Below, one piece after another: positions 30,670 to 41,489 of a DNA stretch of 64,000 nucleotides (position 1 is the first letter of the stretch; every line of letters begins with the position of its first letter). This DNA comes from Caenorhabditis elegans (taxonomy: Eukaryota; Nematoda; Chromadorea; Rhabditida; Rhabditidae), in assembly GCF_000002985.6 (NCBI RefSeq), contig NC_003281.10, positions 2,604,001 through 2,668,000 of the forward strand. The letters run 5' to 3'. Below the pieces are notes generated by a model. That model saw nothing but the letters and a program-made list of their open reading frames with translations. It did not search any database and was not told the DNA's origin. Both the position numbers and the translations under genes were made by a program.

Positions 30670-31339
30670 TTTCAACAACTATCGGTCTCAATAGACAAGT
30701 GAAAGGGGCACTATAAATCACCTTGAGAATAATGTCTTAGGGATTTTCCGAGGGGAAAAGGTCAAAATAGTCGGGTTTCTCGGGAGAAAGTTTTCAACGG
30801 ATGCGGTTGGTGTGCAACATTTGCCGGTTTACTGTACTTGTGTGGGGGGCGCCGCGCGCGCAAAATTTAGAACATGAAATCTGACCTTTTTGTGAGGGAT
30901 GTGGGATGCGAGACCACCGCGATTACTGTACTTTTTCACCCCCATTTAAATGACGACATTGGCATTATTAAATTACTCTTCGTGATCTTTTTATAATTGT
31001 TTTTTTATTGGGTGGTCTATGTCTGGAAGGCCTGGGAGAGGTCTGGCGAGAAGATAACACGAGAGAAACAACAAAACAAATTTTCAAATAAAGGAATCGA
31101 AAAACAAGTAAAGAGATGCATATAAGAGTATATAATCAGGACGGCGCCGGTGATATATATCTACTGATATCAACAAGTTTAGATCACAAGGGCGGAAATA
31201 ATCTTGTAAGTTGATAGGTAGGTTCAGATGCAGGCCATGTGGACGGTAATCTCGAAAACTTTTTAGGAAGAAAATTTCAGAATTTTCAGTTTTTAAGAAA
31301 GCACGTTAAAAACATTTAAAAAATATTTTTTTAAAAATG

Positions 31340-31770
31340 AAAAAAAAATCGATGCACCATGTCACATCTTTTTGTACCACTTCACTTTGTGAGCTTATAT
31401 CTCGGTTCATTTTTTAGGTATCAACAAATTTTCAACTACGCAACTGCAGAAAAAGACTTGCCAAAAATTTTCTCAGTTAACATTTTATTTAAAAAAATTA
31501 AAGATATCCGAGATATGAGCTGCCAAAGTAGAGCAAAACATGGTGCATCGATAGCAGTTATTTTTGCTCATTTTTCTAATGGGTACATACAAATTTACAA
31601 AGCATTTAATGGATTTACCAACAAAAATAGAATCATGGTGCATCGGGCGGAAACTCGGATTCAACATTTTTATTTTTATTGTTAAGCTATAGAAAAACAT
31701 TTGACAATAATTTTTTTCAGTTGACAACTTTTTGATAAAACCATAGACAACCGAGATATGAGCCGCGAAA
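31340..31770. repeat. GATGCACCATG repeat cluster upstream of zmp-2
   Basis: CGATGCACCATGTCACATC starts at 31350. ACATGGTGCATCGATAGC is near 31540, CATGGTGCATCGGGCGG near 31635 and CCGAGATATGAGCCGCGAAA near 31750. These alternate orientation, as in a foldback element with later insertions. Confidence 0.65.
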
Positions 31771-32099
31771 GTTGGGCCAAACTTTGAACATACAGTACAA
31801 TAACAAATGTTAGAAAATGAAAGTTGCCTGTCAAACTACAAACTACAAACTACAAACGAGCAAAAAGTGGTGTCGACTTCAGTTCGGCCCAGACTAGCAC
31901 GAAATTAAAAAATTAGGGAAATTGACAACATTTTTTGCTCGGTGTGAAAAATTTGGAACATGGTGCATCGGCGCCACGTGGAACATTTGGAAAATTGCTC
32001 AGCTTAAATTTTAGGACTTTGTAAAATGATTTTTTGCTCTTCTAACCTTTGCACTTTCGTCTTTTTCAATTTCGGAAGCATTAGTTTTTTTTGGTGACC

Positions 32100-32586
32100 A
32101 GTGGCCTGGAGTAAAAACAAAAGAGTAAGGGTGAAATGTGTTCGTATGATGACACACTTGCTCTTCCTCCTCCTCCCCCCGCTCCTTACGTCTCCAAAAA
32201 CTTTTACTTTTGTGACTAGTTGGGGGGTTCTGTCCCCCCCCCCCCCCCAGTCCACACTCACGCACTCACAAACACACAGTAGAAACCGCCATTTGCCGCC
32301 CCAAACGCAGACCCCCTCCTCTCCTCAAGTCGCCGCGCTCACTCCGATGCATCATCTTTAGGCCACGCCCCGTATTCGACGACAGACGGCTGCCCGCTCA
32401 ACGCACTCGACGCCTTGCTTTTCGGCTGTCGTCGCGACTGTGTAGGGTTGGTTGTCGTCGCGTCGTTAGGTCCCACCATCATTTTTTTTCTAAACTGTTC
32501 ACCCCGCACCAAAAATATTCATAACTATACATATATATTCACCCCCACCCCCACACCAACAAAAAGAGGACTGGATCCGGTATATA
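32100..32586 (+). promoter_or_regulatory. zmp-2: Probable promoter and 5' UTR region of zmp-2
   Basis: This is more GC-rich and less repetitive than the surrounding DNA. A poly-C tract lies at 32234-32248 and there are C/A-rich stretches (CACACTCACGCACTCACAAA). I cannot name transcription factor sites, and the start of transcription is not visible. Confidence 0.4.
32234..32248. repeat. Poly-C tract (15 C)
   Basis: Fifteen consecutive C about 340 bp upstream of the zmp-2 start codon. Confidence 0.9.
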
Positions 32587-35500
32587 ATGACAAAATGGTC
32601 ACCGAACGGGAACCCCCTGTCGACGATCTACCTTATCTTATCCCTATTCACACTTGCACACACCGCACCCACAACACAACACAGCAGGACAACAACACAG
32701 CTCAGATTAGAAGACGAAGACGGTGGAGGTGGTGTCGACGAAGATTCGATTCATTTTGTTAAGGTTTGTGTGTGTGTGTGTTTTTTGTTGAAAAAGACAT
32801 AGGTAGGTAGGAAAAAAAAAGAGAATGAAAAATTATTTTTTTTTATCAAGGCGACCTATCAACCACCCTAGAGAAATAAATCGATCTTCTCTCTTTTCAA
32901 TGTCTGGGGGTAAGAGGGGACACACAATCTTCCATCTACTAGTTTTTAAAACTTTGGTAGAAAGGAAAAAGGGGTAATTTTTGATCTGGTCATTAGCTAA
33001 GGTTCTTGTGCCTAAGTCTAAGTAGGTAAAAACTATGAAAAACGACAAAATTTTCATAATTTCTACTTGTTACCACCAGACTTTAAAAATTTTTTTTTCC
33101 ATCCAAAAGTTTCTACCTGAAAAAATCTTTTTTTTTCTCACCGTAGGTCTAGAAAAAAGCCTAAACTCAAAGCTAAGCCTTAGCCTAAGCCCAAGCCCAA
33201 GAAAAAACCTAAGCCTAAGCCTAAGCTTAAGCAAGAACCTAAACCGGAGCCTAAACTTGAGCCTGAGCCTGTCGAACCCTGCCAAAGCCTAAGCCTAAGC
33301 CTGATTGATGGAATCAATTTGAAACTTCAGACTTAAGCTTCTTGGTGGTCTATACAACTCTGTGTTAAATTTCGCTTTGATCGGCCAACGGGAACCCTTT
33401 GAAAAATGAAAAAAACGCTATAAACCCAAGCCTGAGCCTAAGCCTAAGCCTAAGCCTAATTCAAAGCCTAAGCCTAAGCCTAAACCTAGTTCAAAGCCTA
33501 AACCTCAGCCGAGAACGTGCTAGATCTTCTGACTTTATACCTACACCACCATGATAAGAAATCACGGTGATCTTTATACTATGTTCTATTCAACTTTTCC
33601 TTTTTCTTTTTCCATCCCACCGTTCATGACAAAAGAGTAATAATAGAGCCAATATCGTAAACCGCGGGAACATTTTTTATTCCCCTTTCATTCCCAAAAA
33701 TACCCAGGTAGGTATGACGTAGAGACCCCCACTTCTATAAAAGGCGAATAAGATACCCGAGGGGCAGAGAACACGAAGAGATAGATACGTAAGACGCTGA
33801 ATCGATTTTTTGCTTGTTTCTTAAAGGTTAAGTGTTTTAGGCCATTTTAAGCATTTTTAGACAGCGGACAAAACATAGATGTCGATTATGTTGCGATGCA
33901 CCATGTTTTACTTATCTTTGGCGGCTTATATATCAATTATTTTTGGTTTTATCGAAAAATTTTCAACTGACAAATTACTCTTCACATTTTAAACTATGAC
34001 TTTGTAATGAAAAATTAATCGATAACTTAAATATGAGCCGAGATATGTGCTGTCTTAGACATGATGCATCGATGAAACAACGTCGTAAAATTTTTACGAA
34101 CGATGCACCATGTTGTGCTCATCTTTGACGGCTTATATATCGATTATCTTTGGTTTTATCCAAAATTTTCAACTGACAAATTATGCGTTATAAGTTTAGC
34201 TGTAACTTTGTAGTAAAAAATTTATTGATACCACTTATCTGAAGCGAGATATGAGCAGTCTTAGATATGGTGCATCGACGAATTCTAGTGCCCTTTTCTA
34301 GAACCGTCTCTCCCTTTGTTCCTGCTTCTACAAATCATCGTTCCAATATACACCTCGCCCTCTATATTATTCCTATTACTCCCCCTCTTTCCGAAAAACG
34401 GCCTAGTTTTCTTCGAGAGTGAAGATGAAGAAAAGAGATTTTCTCGTAGAAAATAAGTGATGGATTGGCGCAATAACATGCGACAAAAAACTGCTTACGG
34501 TCATGTAGGTCAATGGCGAGGTGCCGAAGAATCAGTGGGGGAGGAATAAGACAAAAAGTTTTCAACACACACAACTGTGCAAGTTTTTCAGGGTCAAATG
34601 GAAAAGTATGGTTATCTCAAAGGCATCGATCACTCGTCACCGCAAGAATTTCGGCAAGCTCTCATGTTCTTCCAAGTGTGCAACTAACGCATCAGACACG
34701 ATTAATAATCTCGAAATTGTTTTAGGAAGTTCTCGAGGTGGAACAGACTGGAAACGTCGATGAGATGACTGTCGAGGCGGCGTCAAAGCCAAGATGCACA
34801 CAGACTGATGTTCGACAAGAGCAGACAAAGCGGACGAAGCGATTTAGTGAGTTTTTTGGAATTTGAAAGTATAGAAATTTTTAAAATAAAACAAAAACAA
34901 TTGATGCACCATGTTTTCCTCAAATTTAGCGAATTTTATCAGACATGGTGCATCGATGAAACCAAAACTGTTTTTAAAACTGTTCAAAGTTTAAAAATCT
35001 TCAAATAATCTAAAAATCTCGAACTCGACACTCTACAAGTGAAAAATATTTATTAACTATTAAATACAGTGCATTTTTTTCCAACTTCTACGACTTTAAA
35101 GGCGCGAGCATTTTCGCGCAATGGTCTCGCCACGCGCATCCCATTGACTTGTTGAGCGCGTGGCGAGACTAATGACGGGACCATTTTGTATAAATGCGCG
35201 CGCCTTTAAAGCTGTAGAAGTGGAAAAAAAATGCACTGTAACTGCTGTCGATGCACCATGTTTCCTCTACTTTGGCTGCTTATACCTCGCTTGTCTTTAG
35301 TTTTACCAAAAACATTTCAACTGAGAAATTGTGCTCCACATGTTTCGCTATAACTTTCGAGTTAAAAACTTATTGATAACTCAGATATGTGCCGAGATAT
35401 GAGCAGTCTTGGGCATGGTGCATCAATAAATAAAACATTGTCCCAAAAACGCGAAAACCAAAAATTATTTTCCCGCCTTTTTGTTGGCCAAGCATGCAGT

Positions 35501-38258
35501 TTGGTCTACAAAAATTGCGGAAAATGTGTTTTTAAATAGTGTGACGTCACATAATTGTAGGTCAAACAGTGAGATCGAAAATTTTGGAAAAAACAATTTT
35601 CGCAAAAATTCGACATATCGGACTTGCGACGAAAAAATTCCAAAAAAACCCATTTTTTTAAACAAAAGCTTCGAAATTTGTTTTGAACAAAGATGGACGA
35701 AATACTGGTATTTATATCTAAAATATATCTAAAATTTGGAGCCCAAAAATAAAAATTCTATCAGAATCCAATTTATCATGACTAAACTGCAATCTTTCAG
35801 CTCTCTCAAAACGAGCCAAGTGGGCGCACGCCTCCGGTCAATCCGTGACGCTTAAATGGTATATCTCCGACTACACCAGCGATATCGATCGTCTCGAGAC
35901 CCGGAAAGTTGTCGAGAAGGCGTTCAAGCTGTGGAGCTCGCAGAGTTATATCAAGAATGAGAAGAAGGTCACGTTGACGTTCCAGGAAGCATCGTCGAAG
36001 GATGAAGCCGATATTAATATTCTATGGGCCGAGGGGAATCATGGTGATGAGCATGATGTAGGTTTTTTTTTTGGAAATTTAAGTCGGAGAAAAAAATTCT
36101 GAAATGTTTTGAAAAGAAAAAAATCTAGCAGATTGCAAAATCTAGGTGATCATCGTGGTGAGACCCATCGTGGTGAGACCCATCGTGGTGAGACCCATAT
36201 ATTTTGCAAAAAAAATTGTATAGAGGAGAACCCTGGCCAAAAGCTAGATCAATTCTTAATAAAAAAAACCTTGCAGTTTGACGGAGCCAATGGAAAAATC
36301 GAGGGAAACAAGAAGGAAAATGTGCTCGCGCATACCTTCTTCCCCGGCTACGCTCGCCCATTAAACGGAGACATTCACTTTGACGATGCCGAAGACTGGG
36401 AAATCGATGTGGATCAGGTTGGACACGGAAGCAATAAACGATTTTTCCCATATGTCCTGGCTCACGAAATCGGACATGCTCTGGGCCTCGATCACTCGCA
36501 GAAGGCCGACGCTCTAATGCATCCGTATTACAAGAACGTTCCGATCAACGAGATCCAGTTGGACATTGATGATAAGTGTGGAGTGATCTGGAATTACGGT
36601 GGAGCATCCGACTTTTGCCTGTACGTCTGGCTTATGAGCCAGATCGTCGAGGCACACAACAGCTCGGCACAGAATAATCGTAAGTGTGCAGTGAGCAGCT
36701 GCTGCGACAAGGTCAAGCTCTAGATTGATGAATTTCAGATGGAGTCGGCTCGATTACCAGCTCGAGGACCAACAAGAAATCTTTTAAAAGTGAGGGTTTC
36801 TTTCTTTTTCAATTAAAATTTCCTCATTCCACACTCACACACACGGATGACGTTGTGATGCGCGAAAAAGATAAAAGATCGTATCGTGGGGGTATTTGTC
36901 AAGTTGGGAAAGTCTCGAAAATTGAAAACTAAACCATTTAACTTTTAGACTCAAAGATTCCAAAGTGCTCATCGAATAACTCAAGTCAACGGACGCTTGC
37001 CGAGAAGAAGCTCACACTCGGCTTGCATTTGAGTGAAGCCGATGCAAAACGATACAGTGAGTTTTTTTTTTTGAAAAATGAGCCCATTGAAGCTCTCGGG
37101 CACTGAATTATAAATTGACAACATAATTTGCTCACTTTTATAATTGGATAAAATATCTCAATTTCATAGGGAAAAATGAGCAAAACCTGTTGTTCATTTA
37201 TTTTTTGAAATTGTTTCTTTTAGTAGGTTTTATTGTTATATAGGTATGCGTACCTGCCTACTAAGATTCAATAGATTTTTTAGAATTAAAAAAAATAAAA
37301 ACTCGAATTTTTAACATTTTTTTAAAAAATTATTTCATTTAAGTTAAGTCCTTTGAATTGCCAAAAGTTTGATGAAACATCTAGAAATACCAAATTAGGA
37401 GCGGCACATAAATTTCCAACATGCTTCCCGAAATATACCAGAAATCCCCTAAAAAACTTCCTAAAAATCCCAATTTTTTCAGCCGAAATGGTGTGCAACT
37501 TCCTCGCCGGCCTCCACATGTGGCGTACAAATCCCAACCATCACGCGTCGGAATCACTCGAAAAAGAATACAAAGGAGTCTCACAGGAGATGGGCACTTT
37601 CAGCGGAAAGTCCATTGCAGTGAGACGTTTGATACGGCATGCCGAACATCAAAAAGAGCGAAGTGAAAAAGGTCCACTGGGTTAGTTTTTACGCAATTTT
37701 TAAATTGAATTTTGAGAAAAGTTGAAAAAAAAAAAACCAAAAACTAAGTCTTAGCCTAAGCCTACGCCAAAACATGAGCCTGAGTCTAAGCCTAAGCCTA
37801 AGCCGAAGCCTAAACTTTAGCTTAAGCCTAATCCCAAGCCTAAGCTTAAGCATAGTCCTAAGCCAAAGCATAATCTTAAGCCTAAGCCTAAGATTTAGCC
37901 GAAGCCTAAGTATATGCCTAAGTCTAAGCCTACGCCTAGACCTAAACCTAGGTCTACGCCTAAACCGAAGCCAAAGCCTAAGCCTAGTCGTTAGCCTAAA
38001 CCTACGTCTAAACCTAAGCCTAAGACTAAACATATGCCTAAACTTAAGCCTGAACCTAAGCCTAAGCCTAAGCCTAAACCTAAGCCTAAGCCTAAGCATA
38101 AGCCTGAGCTTAAACCTAAGCGTAAGCATAGTCGTGAGCCTAAACCAACGCCTAAGACTAAGCCTAAGCCTAAGCCCAAACTCATCCTCTAACTTGCAGA
38201 CCCCGACTACTTCGACGACGATTTCTTCGAAAACTTCTTCATGGAATACTCCAAGTAA
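32587..38258 (+). CDS. zmp-2: Secreted zinc matrix metalloprotease without a hemopexin domain
   Basis: The exons are 32587-32763, 34592-34675, 34726-34846, 35801-36057, 36277-36679, 36739-36789, 36949-37056, 37483-37680 and 38200-38258. They give 485 residues in consistent phase. A signal peptide is at about 1-27. The propeptide has a cysteine-switch variant, KPRCTQTD, with Cys111. The basic RTKR at 123-126 fits furin-type activation. The catalytic domain (about 128-310) has [21 protein letters not shown] and the zinc site [11 protein letters not shown] (276-286), then Met294 of the Met-turn in ALMHPYY. Such enzymes cut extracellular matrix or cell-surface proteins. The last 160 residues have no hemopexin repeat; they are a helical, basic segment ending in an acidic [17 protein letters not shown] tail. 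Introns are large and repeat-loaded. The symbol is from memory of the C. elegans order zmp-2/let-805. Confidence 0.93.
33155..33520 (-). repeat. Interstitial telomere-like GCCTAA tracts in zmp-2 intron 1
   Basis: Two degenerate GCCTAA runs (33155-33300 and 33420-33520) are separated by about 120 bp of unique sequence. This is the complement of TTAGGC, opposite in orientation to the tract at 26.7-26.9 kb. Confidence 0.88.
33893..34277. repeat. Two head-to-tail GATGCACCATG foldback units in zmp-2 intron 1
   Basis: Each starts GATGCACCATGTT and ends ATGGTGCATCGA (33893-34075; 34103-34277). In between come GGCTTATATATCGATTAT, TGGTTTTATC and TTTTCAACTGACAAATTA. The two units are clearly similar, so one may have arisen by duplication. 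Confidence 0.75.
35066..35240. mobile_element. TIR element (MITE) in zmp-2 intron 3
   Basis: TACAGTGCATTTTTTTCCAA, then CTTCTACGACTTTAAAGGCG, is mirrored by CGCCTTTAAAGCTGTAGAAG, TGGAAAAAAAATGCACTGTA. Inside are inverted GTCTCGCCACGCGC and GCGCGTGGCGAGAC arms. Total about 175 bp, with a plausible TA target duplication. Confidence 0.85.
35245..35430. repeat. GATGCACCATG foldback unit in zmp-2 intron 3
   Basis: It runs from CGATGCACCATGTTTCCTC (about 35250) to GGGCATGGTGCATCAATA (about 35412), with CTTTGGCTGCTTATACCTCG inside. A small related fragment, GATGCACCATGTTT to GACATGGTGCATCGA, is at 34902-34957. Confidence 0.7.
36140..36202 (+). repeat. Short tandem repeat, unit of 15 bp, in zmp-2 intron 4
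   Basis: CATCGTGGTGAGACC is repeated three times, followed by a partial unit. It lies in the 219-bp intron between exons 4 and 5. Confidence 0.85.
37738..38185 (-). repeat. Interstitial telomere-like GCCTAA tract in the last intron of zmp-2
   Basis: About 440 bp of GCCTAA units with variants (GCCTGA, GCATAA, GTCTAA) fill the intron between exons 8 and 9 almost completely and stop about 12 bp before the acceptor. The long serine/leucine-rich and arginine/leucine-rich frames over it are repeat artefacts. Confidence 0.92.
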
Positions 38259-38841
38259 ACCCTTCATCACCTCCATCCATAGTCGCTTCTTTTTGCTAGC
38301 TGTCTTAGATTCTCCAGCTTTTTTTCCTATATACCTTCCTAGCTTAACCACATTCTGATCTTTGAAACCAAATCCCCAGTGCAATTGATAGCACCCAATT
38401 AGGCGTCTCCGTTGCTCCTGCTTTTTCTTCTTCATATCATTATTTGATATATATACGAGTTGATTAATTAATTAATTAATTATTTTTCATAATAATATTA
38501 TTTTTCCTTTCGTGTGTGTGTTTGTGTGTATGTTTGTAAAATTTGCTTGCTCCCCAATCTTCCTCCCCTAACTCACTTCACATTTCCAAATTGTTTCAAA
38601 ATCTTCCAAACTCATATTTATTCATGTTTTTATGACAAGAATGATATTACTTTCCCCCTTATCCGTCTCCTGGTGTGTACCATTGATCTCCGTGTGTGTG
38701 TGTGTGTGTGTGCTCTGTGCTCTTTTTCTGTATATGTGGTGGGATCCCTTTTCTTTTTGAAATTTCTGTGCGTGCAATAAGTTCTAGCTTTTCCTCTTTC
38801 CAACATTTCGTGTGTCTCTTCCCGTTCAAATCAATGATGGC

Positions 38842-38847
38842 AATAAA
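38842..38847 (+). terminator. Polyadenylation signal of zmp-2
   Basis: AATAAA lies about 585 bp after the zmp-2 stop, at the end of a T-rich, non-repetitive stretch that reads like a 3' UTR with GT repeats. Confidence 0.5.
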
Positions 38848-38934
38848 AACATTTCCAAACTTTATTTAATTGTGACGTCACAGACTACAAACTACAAACT
38901 ACAAATTAGAAACTAACAGGAGTACTGTATCGGA

Positions 38935-39525
38935 GTGCTGTAGGAGGACTGTAGCACTACTGTAGCAATACTTTAAGGGGTACTGTAGGAGTACTGTATA
39001 AATACTGTAAAAGTACTGTAAGGGTACTGTTTGTGAGAGTACTATAGTAGTACTGTAGGGATACGGTGGCAGTAATCTAATGGTACTGTCAAACTAATGT
39101 GAGAGTACTGTAGGACTACTATAGGATTTTTGCAAGAGTACTGTAGGAGTACTGTAGGAGTACTGTAATGACACTGTGAGAGTATTGAAAGGGTATTGTA
39201 GTAGTACTATAAGGGTACTGTAGGAAAACCGAAAGAGTACTGCAGGAGTACTGTAGTAATACTGTAGGAGTACTGTATTAGATCACTGTACAGGGTATGT
39301 GAGTGTACTGTAGAAATACTGTAAGGGTACTGTAAGAGTATTGTAGTAATACTGGGAGAAAACTGCTCACAATCAGTACTGTAAAGATCATTCTAGAGTA
39401 CGGTATGATATCTGTCATAGTACTGTTGTAATGCTGTAAGGATACTGTTCGAGTTCTGTATCGGAGTACTGTAGGAATACTGTAGGACTACTGTAAGGGC
39501 ACTGTAGAGGTACTGTAAGTAAACC
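38935..39525 (+). repeat. GTACTGTAG-type minisatellite
   Basis: About 590 bp of loosely repeated GGAGTACTGTAG units (variants with TTACTGTAAGGG and ATACTGTAGTAA), about 10-12 bp each. Shorter inverted traces (CTACAGTAGTAGTACCC, CTCCTACAGTATC) follow at 39.88-39.93 kb. Confidence 0.9.
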
Positions 39526-40544
39526 AGAAAAATGTAAAAATTATTAAAACAGATTTAGTTAATTTTCTCGTTTTTTAGAGGTTGATCAAGCTACGTATAT
39601 CTTTACATTCTCTTATGTACTTTATATTTATCACACGGTGGCCGATTTCCCGCTCAATCAAAAAAGTTTCTCCAAAACTGCAACAGCAAAGTTCAAAAAC
39701 GCACAATTTGATAACAACTCCCAGTGTGTTTTGTTACCTCCCGATGGGTTACCGTGAAAGTGCAAAGATTCACGTGAAACGATCACAGATCACTGGGAAA
39801 TTGAAATGGGTCAACGGGGTTTTCACTGCACACAAATAATACGAATTCTTAGGCCAGGGGCTCAGTGGCCTCACAGTAACTCTACAGTAGTAGTACCCAA
39901 GCTCCTACAGTATCTTTAAACTCCCCACAGTAACGCTGACGGTATAAGAAATAAGGAGTCGCGAACCTCTATAGATGTCAGCTGCACATATTCCACACAT
40001 CTTCAAAGTATCTTCTTTAGGCGAACATGTTTGCCTACCTACGCGCCTGCCTGCCTAATTTCTGCATATGGCTTCAAGCAAGGTAGGCCATTGACAGGCA
40101 TGTAGGCATCATTTTTGCGCTTTTCTTTTGTTTACAAACTTCTAATAACCACGAATTATCAAAGTTGACGTAGGCACCTACCTACAGAAAAAGTGACATA
40201 GTTTGTTGTTTTTTCCAGCGAATAGTTGGGCGTTGTTCGTCGTCACGAGGTGTGTATAAGTGCAGATGAGATAATATCCCGAATAGTGCGCCAAATTATA
40301 TTTCGGTCAGTGCAAAAACGGATCACAGAAATCATGGGAAGGTGTTGTGGCACGTTTATGTGATTTTTTTGGGGGTTCTGCCGAGCTGTTGTATATTTAA
40401 AACGCGAATTTACATTTTAACAACATCGATTGAAAATGAGAAATGAGAAAAAAGTGTGAACAATTTACGCTTATGTGAAATTTCTAGTCGGGTCTTTCTA
40501 GTGCAAAATCTTGGAATTTTCATCCAGAAAATTTTTTTCCTTCA

Positions 40545-40850
40545 TAAAACTGTTCAACATAGTCAAATGTACCAAAAAATACCAATCAAAGTATGCTAGT
40601 TTGTACGGAAGATTATTTTAAAAAATTCAAAAAATGCATCAAAAGCTGTTTTTTTCAAAAATTCAAAAGTACTAAAAAATCATATGAAGTCATTCTTTTT
40701 TTTCTTTAAAAACTGTTCAACATAGTCAAATGTACCAGAAAATACCACACAAAGTATGCTAGTTTGTACGGAAGATTATTTTTAAAAATTCAAAAAATGC
40801 ATCAAAAGCTGTTTTTTTCAAAAATTCAAAAGTATGGGAGAATCATATGA
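40545..40850 (+). repeat. Tandem duplication of about 163 bp
   Basis: AACTGTTCAACATAGTCAAA through TTTTTCAAAAATTCAAAAGT occurs at about 40549-40670 and again at about 40711-40832 with few changes. Confidence 0.85.
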
Positions 40851-41090
40851 AGTGCTTCTTCTTTCTTTTTTAAATCTGTTCGGGCGTAGGTTGCCTTAAA
40901 CTTGCACCTACAAGGTAAAGCCTGCCAAGTTATTTAGCCTAGTAGGCACGCAGGCAGGCATCTCAGCAAACCACACCGAAACTGTTATTTCTTGTACTTA
41001 CAACGCACTGTATTTTTCCACCTCATTCAAAACAAATACCTTCCTCCTAGCGAATGAAATCTTGGCAGAGAGTGTCAAATAGTAGTGAAG

Positions 41091-41105
41091 CCCCCCCCCC
41101 CCCCC
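41091..41105. repeat. Poly-C tract (15 C)
   Basis: Fifteen consecutive C following GTAGTGAAG. Confidence 0.9.
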
Positions 41106-41489
41106 TCCTGGCTCCAAGTTTACTCTTTCGGTATCCCACCGTCTTCTCCCTACGTTTCGCAATTCTTTGCACTATTTGCATTAATTTTTTGCGGGGGTTC
41201 TATGTTTCGAGATGCTCAAGTGAAGAGCCACCGCGGCGGCAGCACACTCACACTTTTTTCAAAAAAAAAGTTTGTTCATTTTATATTGGAAACCTCCTAC
41301 CTCTTAATCCGTAAATCCAACAGTTTTTGAAATGTTTCCAACGACCATAGTTACTTAGTTAGTAAGCACCAGTATGCCTACATGACTACCTGCCTGAGAA
41401 AATAGGTTGTAGGCAGGTAAGCAGCCAGGTACTTGGAGACGTGAGAAGTTAAAAATAGACATAACATAACAGCACATAATTGTCAAGTT

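Larger units (their letters stand above)
27299..32586. other. Gene-free interval between the ACBP gene and zmp-2
   Basis: No frame has convincing splice sites or domain character. It contains foldback-type GATGCACCATG repeats (27.36-27.55, 28.1-28.75, 30.26-30.47, 31.34-31.77 kb), other dispersed repeats (29.6-30.2 kb) and a poly-C tract (30657). Two more complex, non-repetitive stretches, 28.8-29.5 kb and 32.1-32.58 kb, could be regulatory. The latter lies directly upstream of zmp-2. Confidence 0.6.
32764..34591. other. Intron 1 of zmp-2, repeat-rich
   Basis: It contains C-strand telomere-like tracts (33155-33300 and 33420-33520, CCTAAGCCTAAG-type) and two GATGCACCATG units (33893-34075 and 34103-34277). 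A non-repetitive part at 33.53-33.8 kb could be regulatory. No exon was recognised inside. Confidence 0.65.

Noticed and set aside
32011..32265. Minus-strand frames upstream of zmp-2 (Gly- and Arg-rich)
   Set aside because: They run through the poly-C tract and a C-rich promoter-like area and have no splice signals or recognisable domain.
36109..36276. Open frame running from inside zmp-2 intron 4 into exon 5
   Set aside because: The intron has good GTAGGT and TTGCAG ends, and exon 4 read on into the intron reaches a stop at 36102, so the open stretch over the 15-bp repeat is chance.
37689..38435. 248-codon minus-strand frame rich in LRLRLRF and a 194-codon plus-strand frame rich in SLSLSLN
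   Set aside because: Both are translations of the GCCTAA telomere-like tract in the last zmp-2 intron; no start context, splice signals or non-repeat domain support them.
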